A DNA stretch of 64,000 nucleotides from Gonapodya prolifera JEL478 (Eukaryota > Monoblepharomycota > Monoblepharidomycetes > Monoblepharidales > Gonapodyaceae). A program made the translations under genes and the position numbers. How positions within the stretch are numbered: position 1 is the first letter of the stretch; every line of letters begins with the position of its first letter. Below the pieces are notes generated by a model. It had not been told where the DNA came from. It did no database searches and saw only the letters and a program-made list of their open reading frames with translations. Below, piece after piece: positions 34,391 to 44,360 of the stretch. The stretch covers positions 202,960 to 266,959 of the forward strand of contig KQ965770.1 in NCBI GenBank assembly GCA_001574975.1, in the 5' to 3' direction.

Positions 34391-34981
34391 GTGATCTGAG
34401 AAGACAGAGCGTGGACTTCGGATTTATTGTCTCGACCCTCGATATTCAGACTCACATGGAACATGGTATCTGGCAATGACGACGACCTACGACGCGCGCG
34501 TTGCAAAATCGGGTGAGCTTGCACGACTTCGTCACATGAAGTGCGGAGTTCATCCTGAACCTTCCATACTCCGACCAGCGACTCTTCCTACCTTCACCTC
34601 CATTTCTTTCCCTTTCCCGACTCATTTGCTGTTATTGACAAGGGTGTATGGCTCGGTGTGGACGAACCTATACGAGTCGAAGTGGGATTCAGATTTCTCG
34701 CGACTGTGATGGGTGAGGGTGGGCGATGAGATAGAACCAAGATGGCGTTTTCTTCTCTTCGTTGTATAGTCCGGTATTTTTGCATGAATCCGAGGTGATG
34801 TCATTCCACGCACCACTTTTCTGTCGTATCGTGGACTACGAATACTTGATGGCTACCAGCGCTCCCATTTATTGCAAGATTTAGTATTCCGCGAACAGCA
34901 CATATTCTCCAAGATCATGTACACGTCTTAATGATGAACTTCTAAAGGTAGTACGCTTGGCTGCATCTCAAAAACGCCTTG
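34391..34981. other. Intergenic
   Basis: Convergent 3' ends of the F-box region (+) and the oxygenase-like gene (-). No gene seen. Confidence 0.45.
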
Positions 34982-36603
34982 CTACTTCCTCACTCCAACG
35001 ACGACAACGGGAGCTGCGATGGCCTCGGCTGGGTCATGCTTGAGCCGGAACGAAGGCTTGTCTCCAAGGTACCACGGGCAGATCCTGGTGTAGAATTCCT
35101 TGCGGATTCCAGCAGCCGCTGTTGAGGTTGCAGTAACGTCAGCTCACAGAAAGATGGTGTGCAAGAGAAACGCGCTATGTACTTACGACCACGAGTCAAG
35201 GGCGTCAAATACAAGATCCTCGTTTCCATGACGAGTCCCGAAAAAAGCACTTTGGTAATTTTGTTAACGTTTGTTAACGAACGAGATCTCATGGTTCTCC
35301 GGGAACCCCCACAAAGTTGCAGAACTCGTCGCCGTTGACGATGCGCGCGAGGTGGGTCAGGATCTTGGAGAAGAACGGGCGGAGAGACTCCACGCGCGCC
35401 TTCTTGCGGCTCGGGCGCTGAGAGTATGTGAATGTCGGACGCAGCTTCTCGATCATGTCCGGGGGCCCGATGGCAGCGCCGCCGAGGACGGCGTTGGATA
35501 CGCGAACGGCATGGTCGTCGGGCGATAAAAGACTATGGGGAAGACGATGGAGCCAGTATCGTGTAGAAAGGTGAGTCGCAGTGAAGCTGGGATGCTCACT
35601 GTGCGACAACGTCCGTGTGGAACGAAGTGGCCCAGTCGACGCCATTCCTGAGCGGGTTCCACTTGTCCGGGATGCCCATGAGGTACCCGATGTACCTTCA
35701 GGCATGCCCAAAGTCCTCGCTTCATCCTTGGTCACGTGGAGTCCCAGAGTGGGAACTGCATGAACGGCTGCACGCAGATGGCGAGGAGCGTCGCGCAGTT
35801 CTGCTCTCTTGGTTGATGGGGATCACGACTTCCTCGCTTGTCCACTTCTCCTTGAGACGTTGCCGGACGGCGGCATGGAGGAATCGCACGCGGATCGTGG
35901 CTTCCCACGATTCGCTACCCGGGCCAAGACCTGAGTAAGTGGTGCATGGAAATGAAGGAACTCGTGGTGATGCCTACGTTTGTCAGCCATGATATTCACA
36001 ACCCAGTGAATAGTCTCGACGAGACGTGTGAACGACTGCTTTGACGGGTTTGCAAGATATCCCGTTGCAAAGAACACTTTTGAGAAATCGGGGGAGCCCG
36101 TTCCTGCAGAATGGAGAATGAATGCAAAAAGGAGAGCAAGCGTACTGTGTCAATTTCTCCTTTTTGACGAAAATTTGGGGGTAGGCGCTCACGAGAAACA
36201 GCACGTTGAACATCTCGGCGAAACGGTAGAAGACCTCCTGGCCCCTTTTGACTCTCTCAGGCTCCACCCAAGATGGAATGGTGTTGATTTCGTTCCACAA
36301 CACCCTCGCCTGCGGGTGTCCTCGTCCTACGTACTTCCTGAGTTTATCGAGCACATCGTCACGCTTTGGGTGGTACGTGTTGCTCAAGTACGCGTCGACC
36401 GTCTCATCTCCCGACAGAGACAGCTCCCTCAATTCTGCGAGTGGCGTGCGAGGGAACCGCGACGTGAGCTTCCTATCCTTGGGGCCTGCCACCTGGTACA
36501 TAACACGCTCGCCCAGTTCTTTCTTTGCGTCTCGCGGTGCCATTTCGCGAGTGTTGCGGGGAATCGGCGCAATTCGGTGAGGAATCGGGTTTTCGTGCGC
36601 CAT
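34982..36603 (-). pseudogene. mpaB / latex-clearing-protein-type (DUF2236) oxygenase-like gene with frame damage
   Basis: Minus-strand exon 36193-36603 encodes MAHENPIPHRIAP...SWVEPERVKRGQEVFYRFAEMF, and later pieces give DFSKVFFATGYLANPSK, RVRFLHAAVRQRL, VVIPINQE, NCATLLAICVQPF, YIGYLMGIPDKWNP and a last exon GIRKEFYTRICPWYLGDKP (to stop 34982). This is the conserved order of the heme-dependent ER-bound oxygenase family that includes mpaB and bacterial rubber oxygenase Lcp. Frames jump at about 36095 (C5 run), 35800, 35755 and 35725 without credible introns. In the expected HAWRYIGYLMG motif the tryptophan codon is TGA (about 35700). The gene is therefore probably dead, or the sequence is poor here. 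The substrate of an intact version would be a hydrophobic side chain or polyprenoid, by family analogy only. Confidence 0.65.
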
Positions 36604-39076
36604 CTCTTCAAAGTCCTGAAGCCTCGACCGCGCGCTGGTTTGTGCGAGGGTGGAGACCCGCTCCTTCGCCCTTCTCCGGGAGGGAACTTTATTTGCATTC
36701 ACGTAGGAGTTTTCCGAACACAAGTTCTATTCTCGTTATTTCGTAAAACATCTTTTCTTGATACAAATTCGTCTGTACCCCCACACATCACGACCTCCTG
36801 AGACAGGAAGTCGGTACGTGCTTCGCCTGCAAGAATGTGCAAACTTCACGTTAGTAGAGTCCCACAAACAGTATCGTGTTACAAAGCTCACCAATCCAAC
36901 CGATGTCGAGTTTCCGTACAGAGATGAATGGATCGGGTACGGTGCTTCTGAATGAAAGGAGTCCCAGCAAGAGTCCAATGCTTCGGTAAGGCATACAAGA
37001 GATGGATCAATGGCTTGTAGATCTCAAAATTAATTCGCGCAAATCGAATCTGTGTAAACCAGAAGGTGACTAATAGGACCCAAGGCAATTTCCCCGTTCC
37101 CACCCCTTCTCTCGCCATCGCCTCTTAGCCTGAAAAAGAGAACAACACCGTACAACTGGTGAAGTCGTGCCTCTATGGAAGTAGATATGGACAAACCTGA
37201 AAACATCCGAAACCACCACTCTTCCACGCTCCAATAATAGCATCGAGTAGCCAGAGTGGGACGAGGCTAGCCGAGAGGAGAGGCCCTAAACAGCACGGAG
37301 AGAACAGAATTACGAATGTGCGGGGAGGGCTCTGCCGACGTCTGCTGTGATGAAAGCGGTCGAAAACGAGGAGAACGCAGGAAAAGGGAGGATGCACCGA
37401 CAGCTGGCAACCCCCGGCCAGCTGGTCGATGGGACAAGGGGGGGAGTAGCCTCAGTCCGCCTGCGTGCCCAGACTCTAGCACCATCGGCGTCCCCGACAG
37501 CTTCTGGCGCTAGAAAGGGCGAACGAGTCGCAGAAGAGAGCTTCTCTCGCATGCCGCATAATGGGAAGGAACGGGTAAAAGAAATACCAGAGCGGATAGA
37601 AGGGAATGGGGAAATGTGGCAGGGAAGAAGTGAGGGGTGTCGTGACCAAAGCCGTTGATATTTCTTGTCCATAATAGTAACAATTGTTTATACATTTCCT
37701 TTATTCATTTCACCCTCCTTTCAGGAGCCTCTCTACGCATGTCCACATTAGAACGCGTCAGCGATGTCCTTGCCAGGATTCATCTGGAAGAAAAACTCGA
37801 AGAGACCTACCAGTCCTCATGGACGGGTCAAGGGGTCATCGGACGTGGAGAGCAAGAGGACACCGAACGCAAAAGGGCCAGGAAAGGGTCCCGGGTGCAA
37901 GGAGAGAATGGTAGGTGAAGGCTCCCGAGATAGGAGAGCCTGTGATGCCGTCGGCAGTCAGAAGGGGCCGGACCGATAAGCGTGGGAACGACGAGACCAA
38001 AACCGATGGTCGGTGGCAAAAAAGGAGTGCAAAAAGTTCTCCAATTCAAACGAGAGCTTCAGCTGAAGACTCACGGGCAAGTTTTGAAGGTCAAATGAGT
38101 GATGGGGATTGATGACGTTGCCCATCCCTTTGTGACACATCATTTGCCTCCCATTACAGACTCCCAGTTCATGACCTTCGCATCTCGAATCTCGAAGACT
38201 GACTTCAATATTTAACGAGCTTTCCATTCGGGCGACTCACCGTGGTCTTCTTCTGCTGGTGTGGAACACGGACCGAGCAGCAGTTTCCTCTCCAAGAATG
38301 AGAATGGAGTGATGTGTGACGACTAATGCTGCAATAGGCTTTTTGAAGTTTAAGGTGAGAATTCACAGCCTCGACGTAGTTTCCGCAACATTTTTATCGC
38401 CAGATTTTGGGACTTAAGGAATAAGACGTTGCTTAACACAGCCATTGGGACAGACACTATCATAGTACCCAGCGGGAATGTTTTCTGTGGACCGGAAAAC
38501 CCAGATAACTTTCTCTGGCACGCGGACGGTTCTCGGACCATTTCTGAAGTCAAATCCCTGATGACGAATATTTGGCCGATATTTTCAGGGTTGAGGGTCC
38601 AACTGAGTCACCCCGCACTGGAGCGTGCAGGTGAGGCAAGCGACTGCCAAGTGCTGCGGAGAGCAGCGATTCGGTGACACGTAAGGCCATTCTCGCAGAT
38701 GCGTCGTCCCTGTGCTCTCTGCCCGACTTCAGAGGGCGGCGACAGCGGTGTCCGACCCAGCCGGTGAGGACCCGCGAAACTTTGACAAACGCCCTTCACC
38801 CGCCAAGTCAGCCGACGTGGCACCCTGTCGACCACTTATAATCGGCAAGAGAAGCGTTTGTCCGGACTTCGGAAACCACTGAGAACCACCGGAACAGTCG
38901 CCAACTTCCGAGGAGTCCCCCCACACACGCCCGCGTCCGTTGATCGTCGCCTCATACCTGACATTTCCTCGGAAGCAACTTTCTCTTTCATCGGCAGTGA
39001 GTAGTCGTTCGTTGCCGGACCGCAAGAGCCATCGTTCTTATTCTGTCGAATCAAGTTCCATCATCGCTCTACCTTG
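36604..39076. other. Long intergenic region
   Basis: About 2.5 kb with only short, competing frames. The best small candidate is a plus-strand frame at 37739-37918 (MSTLERVSDVLARIHLEEKLEET), 59 residues of helical, charged character but no known family. No repeat or RNA gene recognised. The last few hundred bases should contain the sugar transporter promoter. Confidence 0.4.
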
Positions 39077-41215
39077 ATGGCTCCCGCGCTTTCCTTCAAG
39101 GGCAACCTGCCCAAGCTTTACCTCTACTGTCTCATCGGATTCGTCAATTCCGCGACGTATGGGTTCGACGGATCGCTGATGTCGGGAATCAACTCGATGA
39201 AGCAGTACCAGAACTACTTTGGCGTGCAGTCAACGGGAGTTCTGACAGGATTCATCTTCTCTATCTACAACGGTATGTCTTCTACGAATCGCTTGTTTGT
39301 GAGCTCCTTTGTAAACTGACAAAACACTATTGACGTCTCACCGACCACTCGACAACACCTCGCAGTTGGATTCATCGTGTCCTCCTTCTTCAGTGAGTCA
39401 TCACCGACCACTTGCCGTTCTCCCTTCGTCTCATCCCGTAACCGTCTCCCCTCCCGTTTTTCTTATCATAAACAGCTGGACCCTTTGCTGACAAGTACGG
39501 CCGCAAAGCGGGCATGGCCACCGGGTCCGCAATCATTATCGTCGGATCCGTTATTGGCGCCACGTCGACAACAATCGCTCAGTTCATGGTGGCTAGATTT
39601 ATCCTCGGCTGCGGAATCGCTTTTGCTTCCGCCGCGGCGCCGTCTTGGGTTGCGGAGATCTCTCATCCGGTGTGTGCTTGAATGACAATGTGAAATCGAG
39701 TTCCAAGCCTAAAGAATTTCCCATCAACAAGTCGTACCGCGGCACCATGACCGGTATCTACAACACCTTTTGGTGTAAGTTTGTGTTTTTTGGTCTCCAC
39801 CTGAAAAGGCCGAACAGAGATGTTGCTCCTTAGGGGTCGGAAACATTCTCGCAACGTGGACTCTGTACCCGTGCTCTTTCGTAGACAGTCAGCTTGCCTT
39901 CCGTCTTCCGGTACGTAGCGATTGCTTTGACGGGCGTTCTTTGCTTTACTGATCCTTTGTCCGTCTTCAGATTGCCTTGCAATGCCTGTTCGGTGAGTCA
40001 CAATTTCTACACACCCTCTTCCCAACCTTGCATACTCAACCATGATCTCTTAGGTGTCATCGTCTGCATCTTTGTCTGGTTCCTTCCCGAATCCCCCCGC
40101 TGGCTCATCAACAACGGCCGTGCGGAAGAAGGCCTCAAAATCCTGGTCCACCTGCACGGAAACGATGACCCCAAGGACCCCATCGTGCTCCGCGAGTACG
40201 AAGAAATCACGGAAGCCGCCAAGCAGCCCAAGGCGTCCATTTACGACTACAAGCCCCTTTTCGCGGACAAGCACAACAGCTACCGCACGTTGTTGCTGGC
40301 GGCGACGGCGGTGTTTGGTCAAATGAGTGGAAACGCCGTCGTAAGCTACTTCATGCCCCAGGTGAGATTCCACGTTCTCTCGTATTGGGAATACTTCGAG
40401 TATGACCTTTGGCTACCTATTCCAGATGCTGGAGCAAGCCAACATCACCGACGAACACACCCAACTCCTCCTTAACGCCATCAACTCCCTCGTCTGCTTC
40501 GCGGCCGCCGTCACTGGCGCCACGCTCGTAGACCGCACTGGCCGTCGCGCGCTCCTCCTTGGCTGCACCTCTGCCGCCCTTGTTTGCTTCGCGGTCGTTA
40601 CTGGAGTGACGGCAACTGTCACCTCAAGCGCTGGATCCATTGTCGCAGTGACGTTCATCTACTTGTTCGGAATCGTCTTCAGTTTCGGATGGACGCCGAT
40701 GCAGGTGCTCTACCCGGTTGAAGTCAGTGAGTACAAGCACTCTCACGTCGAGCCGAAAACTGGTGCACGATGCTCAACCCAACTTCGCCCGCAGTCCCTT
40801 ACCAGAACCGTGCCAAGGGGATGTCCTTGAACAACCTCCTTGTAAATATCTGCGGGTTCTACTCCTCATACGTTACGCCAATTGCGATGGGAAGCATCGG
40901 TTGGAGGTTCTACTTTGTCTACGTGAGACCTTTGCTGTTCTGTTGTTGTCAAAAACCAAACTAAGTGATCAAATTGACCACTTCCAGATCGCGTGGGATT
41001 TGATGGAGGTTATAGTCATTTACCTCTTCTTCGTTGAGACCAAAGGCCGAACGCTAGAAGGTATGTAGTGTTTCTCGTCTTCTGCAGGTACCATTACCAA
41101 CTTCTGCCTGCTTATAGAACTTGACGAAGTATTCGATGCCCCCAACCCCGTCCAGGCATCGTTGAAGCCATCTAGGGCATTACTAGAAGAGGCGGATAAG
41201 CCTATGAAGGCTTAA
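39077..41215 (+). CDS. MFS sugar transporter (hexose/lactose permease-like), 488 aa
   Basis: Eleven exons (39077-39272, 39366-39392, 39476-39669, 39732-39774, 39834-39910, 39971-39992, 40054-40361, 40426-40726, 40795-40922, 40988-41060, 41118-41215) join without phase conflict. Sugar-porter motifs are present in order: YGFDGSLMSG in helix 1, ADKYGRKAG (loop 2-3), ARFILGCGIA, PESPRWLINNGR after helix 6, DRTGRRALLLG (loop 8-9), NRAKGMSLN and FFVETKGRTLEE after helix 12. Twelve membrane helices are expected in the plasma membrane. Relatives are proton symporters for hexoses or disaccharides; exact substrate cannot be told. Several exons are only 22-43 nt. Confidence 0.93.
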
Positions 41216-41382
41216 GACACGCCCTCCTTCGCAATCTGTACACATACGAGCCGGCGTAAACGGAAGCAATTGTAGATATATTTTGCACCGAAAAAACAAA
41301 ATAGCGTATTGCTTGAAGTGCCCAATAAATATAGTACATTTGCACGAGTAATGCACAAAGTGCAAGCAGCACTTTAAGGCGG

Positions 41383-42483
41383 TTACGTTTGCCGATACTT
41401 GCTCAGAAACCTCAGAACCCCGTTCGCCTCGACAATGTCCTTGCATTCACACTCAATTGTCCGTGGACCTGTTCGTTGAAAGTAGGGCAAAAAGGAGCAC
41501 ACTTCGGAATCGATGGCAGAAACAAAATCAACAGCAAGCGCGACGGGATTCCTCGAGTGTGGCGGTGAAGGCGGAAGTTGTGGAAGGGCGTAATCATGTG
41601 GGTTCTTGCGGAAGTCTTGGAGCGAAGCTGACGCAAGTTGGCGGATCAGCGCTTGAGATGTGATCGGCGTCACTGCAAAGAAAGTGAGTGGTCTTCATAG
41701 TCCTATTTTGAGGATCACGAAGGCTCACTTGTGTGCACCGAAGTTCTCCCAACACTTTCTTTCACAATGGCACATTCAACCGACCCGTCCTTGCCACGTC
41801 GGAAAACCCCACATTCACGGGCGTACGATCGCACTTCATCTTTCAAAGCTTGGTCGCCCGTCAGAAGAACGACGGGAACGCCATACTGTGCAGCAATCAG
41901 AGCGTTCACGAAGGCTTCTGAGGCTGGAATGCCGTTCACTCGCACATCCGAAAAGAGCGCGGAATTAAATGTGTGTGAGAGAACACCTTGGCTGTTAGAA
42001 GCGTGGGTATGGTAGCCAATAAAGAAAGCGGCAGAGAAGAATGGTTCGTTTGTGTGCATTATCTCCGAATATGTTTTGTTGATGCCTTCCATCATTCCCA
42101 ATGGGCGCGTGAGGCCACGAACTACCGTGATAGGGATATCTGAAGGCAGGCGATCCAGAAGTATCTAATGCGGAAAGACTCGACGTCGTAATCGAATCGT
42201 TAATGATCAAGGTTGATTGTACACAAACATTGTCCCCTGCCCCATGCGAATCCGCAACGACAAACTCGGTTGCTCCAGCCACTTGCGCACCTTGGATAGC
42301 AGCGATGACCTCCTTAAAGTTTGAGTGATGTGAGCTCGGAAGTCTTTCCAATCGAAGATATACTTTGCGAACCAATGTCATCCATTCCCTGTATTTTTCG
42401 TAGTCTTTACCCCCGCTTCGCGTCGATTCCGCGGAGTGGACTCCTGCAACACCTTCCAGATCCGCGGAGATGAAGACTTTCAT
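41383..42483 (-). CDS. M55 family D-aminopeptidase (DppA-like), 309 aa
   Basis: Four exons (42364-42483, 42229-42312, 41729-42164, 41383-41672). The protein begins MKVFISADLEGVAG, whose D8 and E10 match the first zinc ligands of Bacillus DppA. It continues with ADSHGAGDN (H63), FFIGYHTHASNSQGVLSHTF (second His cluster) and VNGIPASEAF (E151), the remaining ligand positions, then VVLLTGDQAL. Such enzymes release N-terminal D-amino acids from peptides and are best known in bacteria and archaea. The introns show that this copy is resident in a eukaryotic genome. The start codon is only 39 bp from the start of the divergent gene at 42523. Donors GTATAT and GTTTGT are weaker than usual. Confidence 0.85.
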
Positions 42484-42522
42484 TTGGAATTTAGAAGTGT
42501 GGTGCTTCTTCCAACCACAGCA
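42484..42522. promoter_or_regulatory. Minimal bidirectional intergenic region
   Basis: Only 39 bp separate the two divergent start codons (42483 minus, 42523 plus). The promoter elements of each gene must therefore lie in or beyond the other gene's 5' coding part, or one of the starts is further inside its frame. Confidence 0.6.
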
Positions 42523-44229
42523 ATGAGAAGATGGGCGATCGTGGTCTGGTGCATTTTTCTCGTTGCATTGTCTGCGACCTCGGTTCCAGGGAAGATACGG
42601 TGGCTTTATGTTCAAAGTTTGGATGCCGAACGGCGGGCTCATCGCGATGATCACTGGGTGGAAGATGTCGGCGAACTGCATGGCCCAGTTTCCGATACCT
42701 TCATTCTCTGGGTTGTCCCGCGACCGTCGGACTTGGAAGAAATTCGGAATGACTGGAATTGTATCAGGAACGGTGGAGAAGGCGAAGGTTCTTCACGTTT
42801 CTCGATACAGGGAATTGGTTTTGAAGGGATCGCGCACCATTCCCGACACCTGGATCTGGATTGCAGCTGGATGACTCGCGAAGAAGTGTCTCCACCTCTG
42901 GAGGAGCTCCGACGCAGGAGTGTCAATAGGTATCCACTTTGGTGGGCAGGTACAAACCGACCTCATTGGGACCATGACAACCAAAGCGAACATGTTCTGT
43001 TTGTAGCTCCAGAGGACTCGGAGCTCGCGGACGAAGGGTACTTCCAACCCTGTGTCCAATCTCGCAGAGTCGTGAAGTTCGTGATGTCGTGGATGACTGC
43101 ATTCATCAAACAGGAATCTCTTGCTCAGCATTTGAACATTTTGGTTGGGACCAGTAGTGTCGGCGAAGGAATTTGGTCATCTCTCACACCAACAGTCTAT
43201 CGGATTCTGGTCGCATCGCTGTTGCCATCCGTACCCCAGAGAGAGCACAGCGACTCCCCATGCTCATCTAGAATCGATGGCGTTGCACTGAATCCTTTGT
43301 CCTCCAAAGTGATCGGTCGCACTGTGCTATTCTTACCATCCCCCACACTCACCCCCTTCCACGTTTTTCATCACTCCACCTCGCTCGAGACTGGGAACAA
43401 CCTCACGCACTATAAATTTACTCGTGCTGACTGGGGAGTCTGTTCTGATCGGATTTCGGGCATAGTGCTTGCACTCCGAGATGTGGAGATGTGGCTGATG
43501 CCGAAGCAGCAAGAGACGAGGAATGGACAGAACATCACAGAGGACTTTGTGCTGAGGCTCATTTCGGATTTGGATGCTTGCGTGGAGAAAGGGTGGTATG
43601 AGAAGAGGCTTGCCAGAGAAATGGCAACGGAACATCATTATCGCTACGGAGCGCTCGGAATATCGCAAATGGGTTGGCCCATGTTTCGTGACTGTTCGCA
43701 TCTCCTTGATCTAAGTTCTTATCCCGCATCAATGCAAGACTTCAACAACGACAAGCAAAAGAATCGGAGACGGCGATACGAAATTGACACCTCCATGATG
43801 TCGCTGCGACAGTTTTCCGCCGCAGAAACGCTGGAAGCCCTCCTCTTTCATGACAGGAACATCCCTGGATTCGGGTTGGACCATGGCGTTGTCCACCTGC
43901 ACACGCCCGCAGCGGACAAACTTCTTTGTAATTTCTACATCGGGATATTCGAGAGTGAGGAGGTTGTCCGACTGCCGCGTGTTTTGGAGTCAGAGAGCTT
44001 CAAGAGTGCAAACATTACGTACGGCGCTTCCACAAGTGCAGAAGCGCTCTGGACGGAAGACGGCTACGAGGTTGGAGTACTCGTGAAGGACTCCAGTGCC
44101 GGAGTAGAAGTGATGTGGACTCGAACTGACATAGGTCCCCACCAACTCTCTTCGGATGAAACTTGGGGGCAATGGGAATGGAGAACTGCCTGGGCACTGT
44201 TTGTTGAAACTTTTGGAGTTCGGGAATAG
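42523..44229 (+). CDS. Intronless secreted/luminal protein of unknown family, 568 aa
   Basis: A single uninterrupted frame with an N-terminal signal peptide (MRRWAIVVWCIFLVALSATSVPG), at least four N-glycosylation sequons (NQSEH, NLTHY, NITED, NITYG) and no further membrane helix. Distinct stretches include ALGISQMGWPMFRDC, IPGFGLDHGVVHLHTP and GYEVGVLVKDSS. I recognise no domain or catalytic motif. Most genes in this window have many introns, so a 1.7-kb intronless frame is unusual and could reflect retroposition or transfer. The upstream in-frame ATG at 42436 overlaps the D-aminopeptidase coding region and lacks a signal peptide, so 42523 is preferred. Likely an ER, wall or extracellular protein. 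Confidence 0.7.
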   Translation: MRRWAIVVWCIFLVALSATSVPGKIRWLYVQSLDAERRAHRDDHWVEDVGELHGPVSDTFILWVVPRPSDLEEIRNDWNCIRNGGEGEGSSRFSIQGIGFEGIAHHSRHLDLDCSWMTREEVSPPLEELRRRSVNRYPLWWAGTNRPHWDHDNQSEHVLFVAPEDSELADEGYFQPCVQSRRVVKFVMSWMTAFIKQESLAQHLNILVGTSSVGEGIWSSLTPTVYRILVASLLPSVPQREHSDSPCSSRIDGVALNPLSSKVIGRTVLFLPSPTLTPFHVFHHSTSLETGNNLTHYKFTRADWGVCSDRISGIVLALRDVEMWLMPKQQETRNGQNITEDFVLRLISDLDACVEKGWYEKRLAREMATEHHYRYGALGISQMGWPMFRDCSHLLDLSSYPASMQDFNNDKQKNRRRRYEIDTSMMSLRQFSAAETLEALLFHDRNIPGFGLDHGVVHLHTPAADKLLCNFYIGIFESEEVVRLPRVLESESFKSANITYGASTSAEALWTEDGYEVGVLVKDSSAGVEVMWTRTDIGPHQLSSDETWGQWEWRTAWALFVETFGVRE

Positions 44230-44360
44230 AACTATTCCAACCTTATTAGGAACAATTTTTGATGGATGGCGCAGATGTGGTGTATCTGGGACACTAATTT
44301 AAAACTAATTGACAAAATTTTTACCATCATGACGGGTTCATTGAGACAACTTTATGACCC

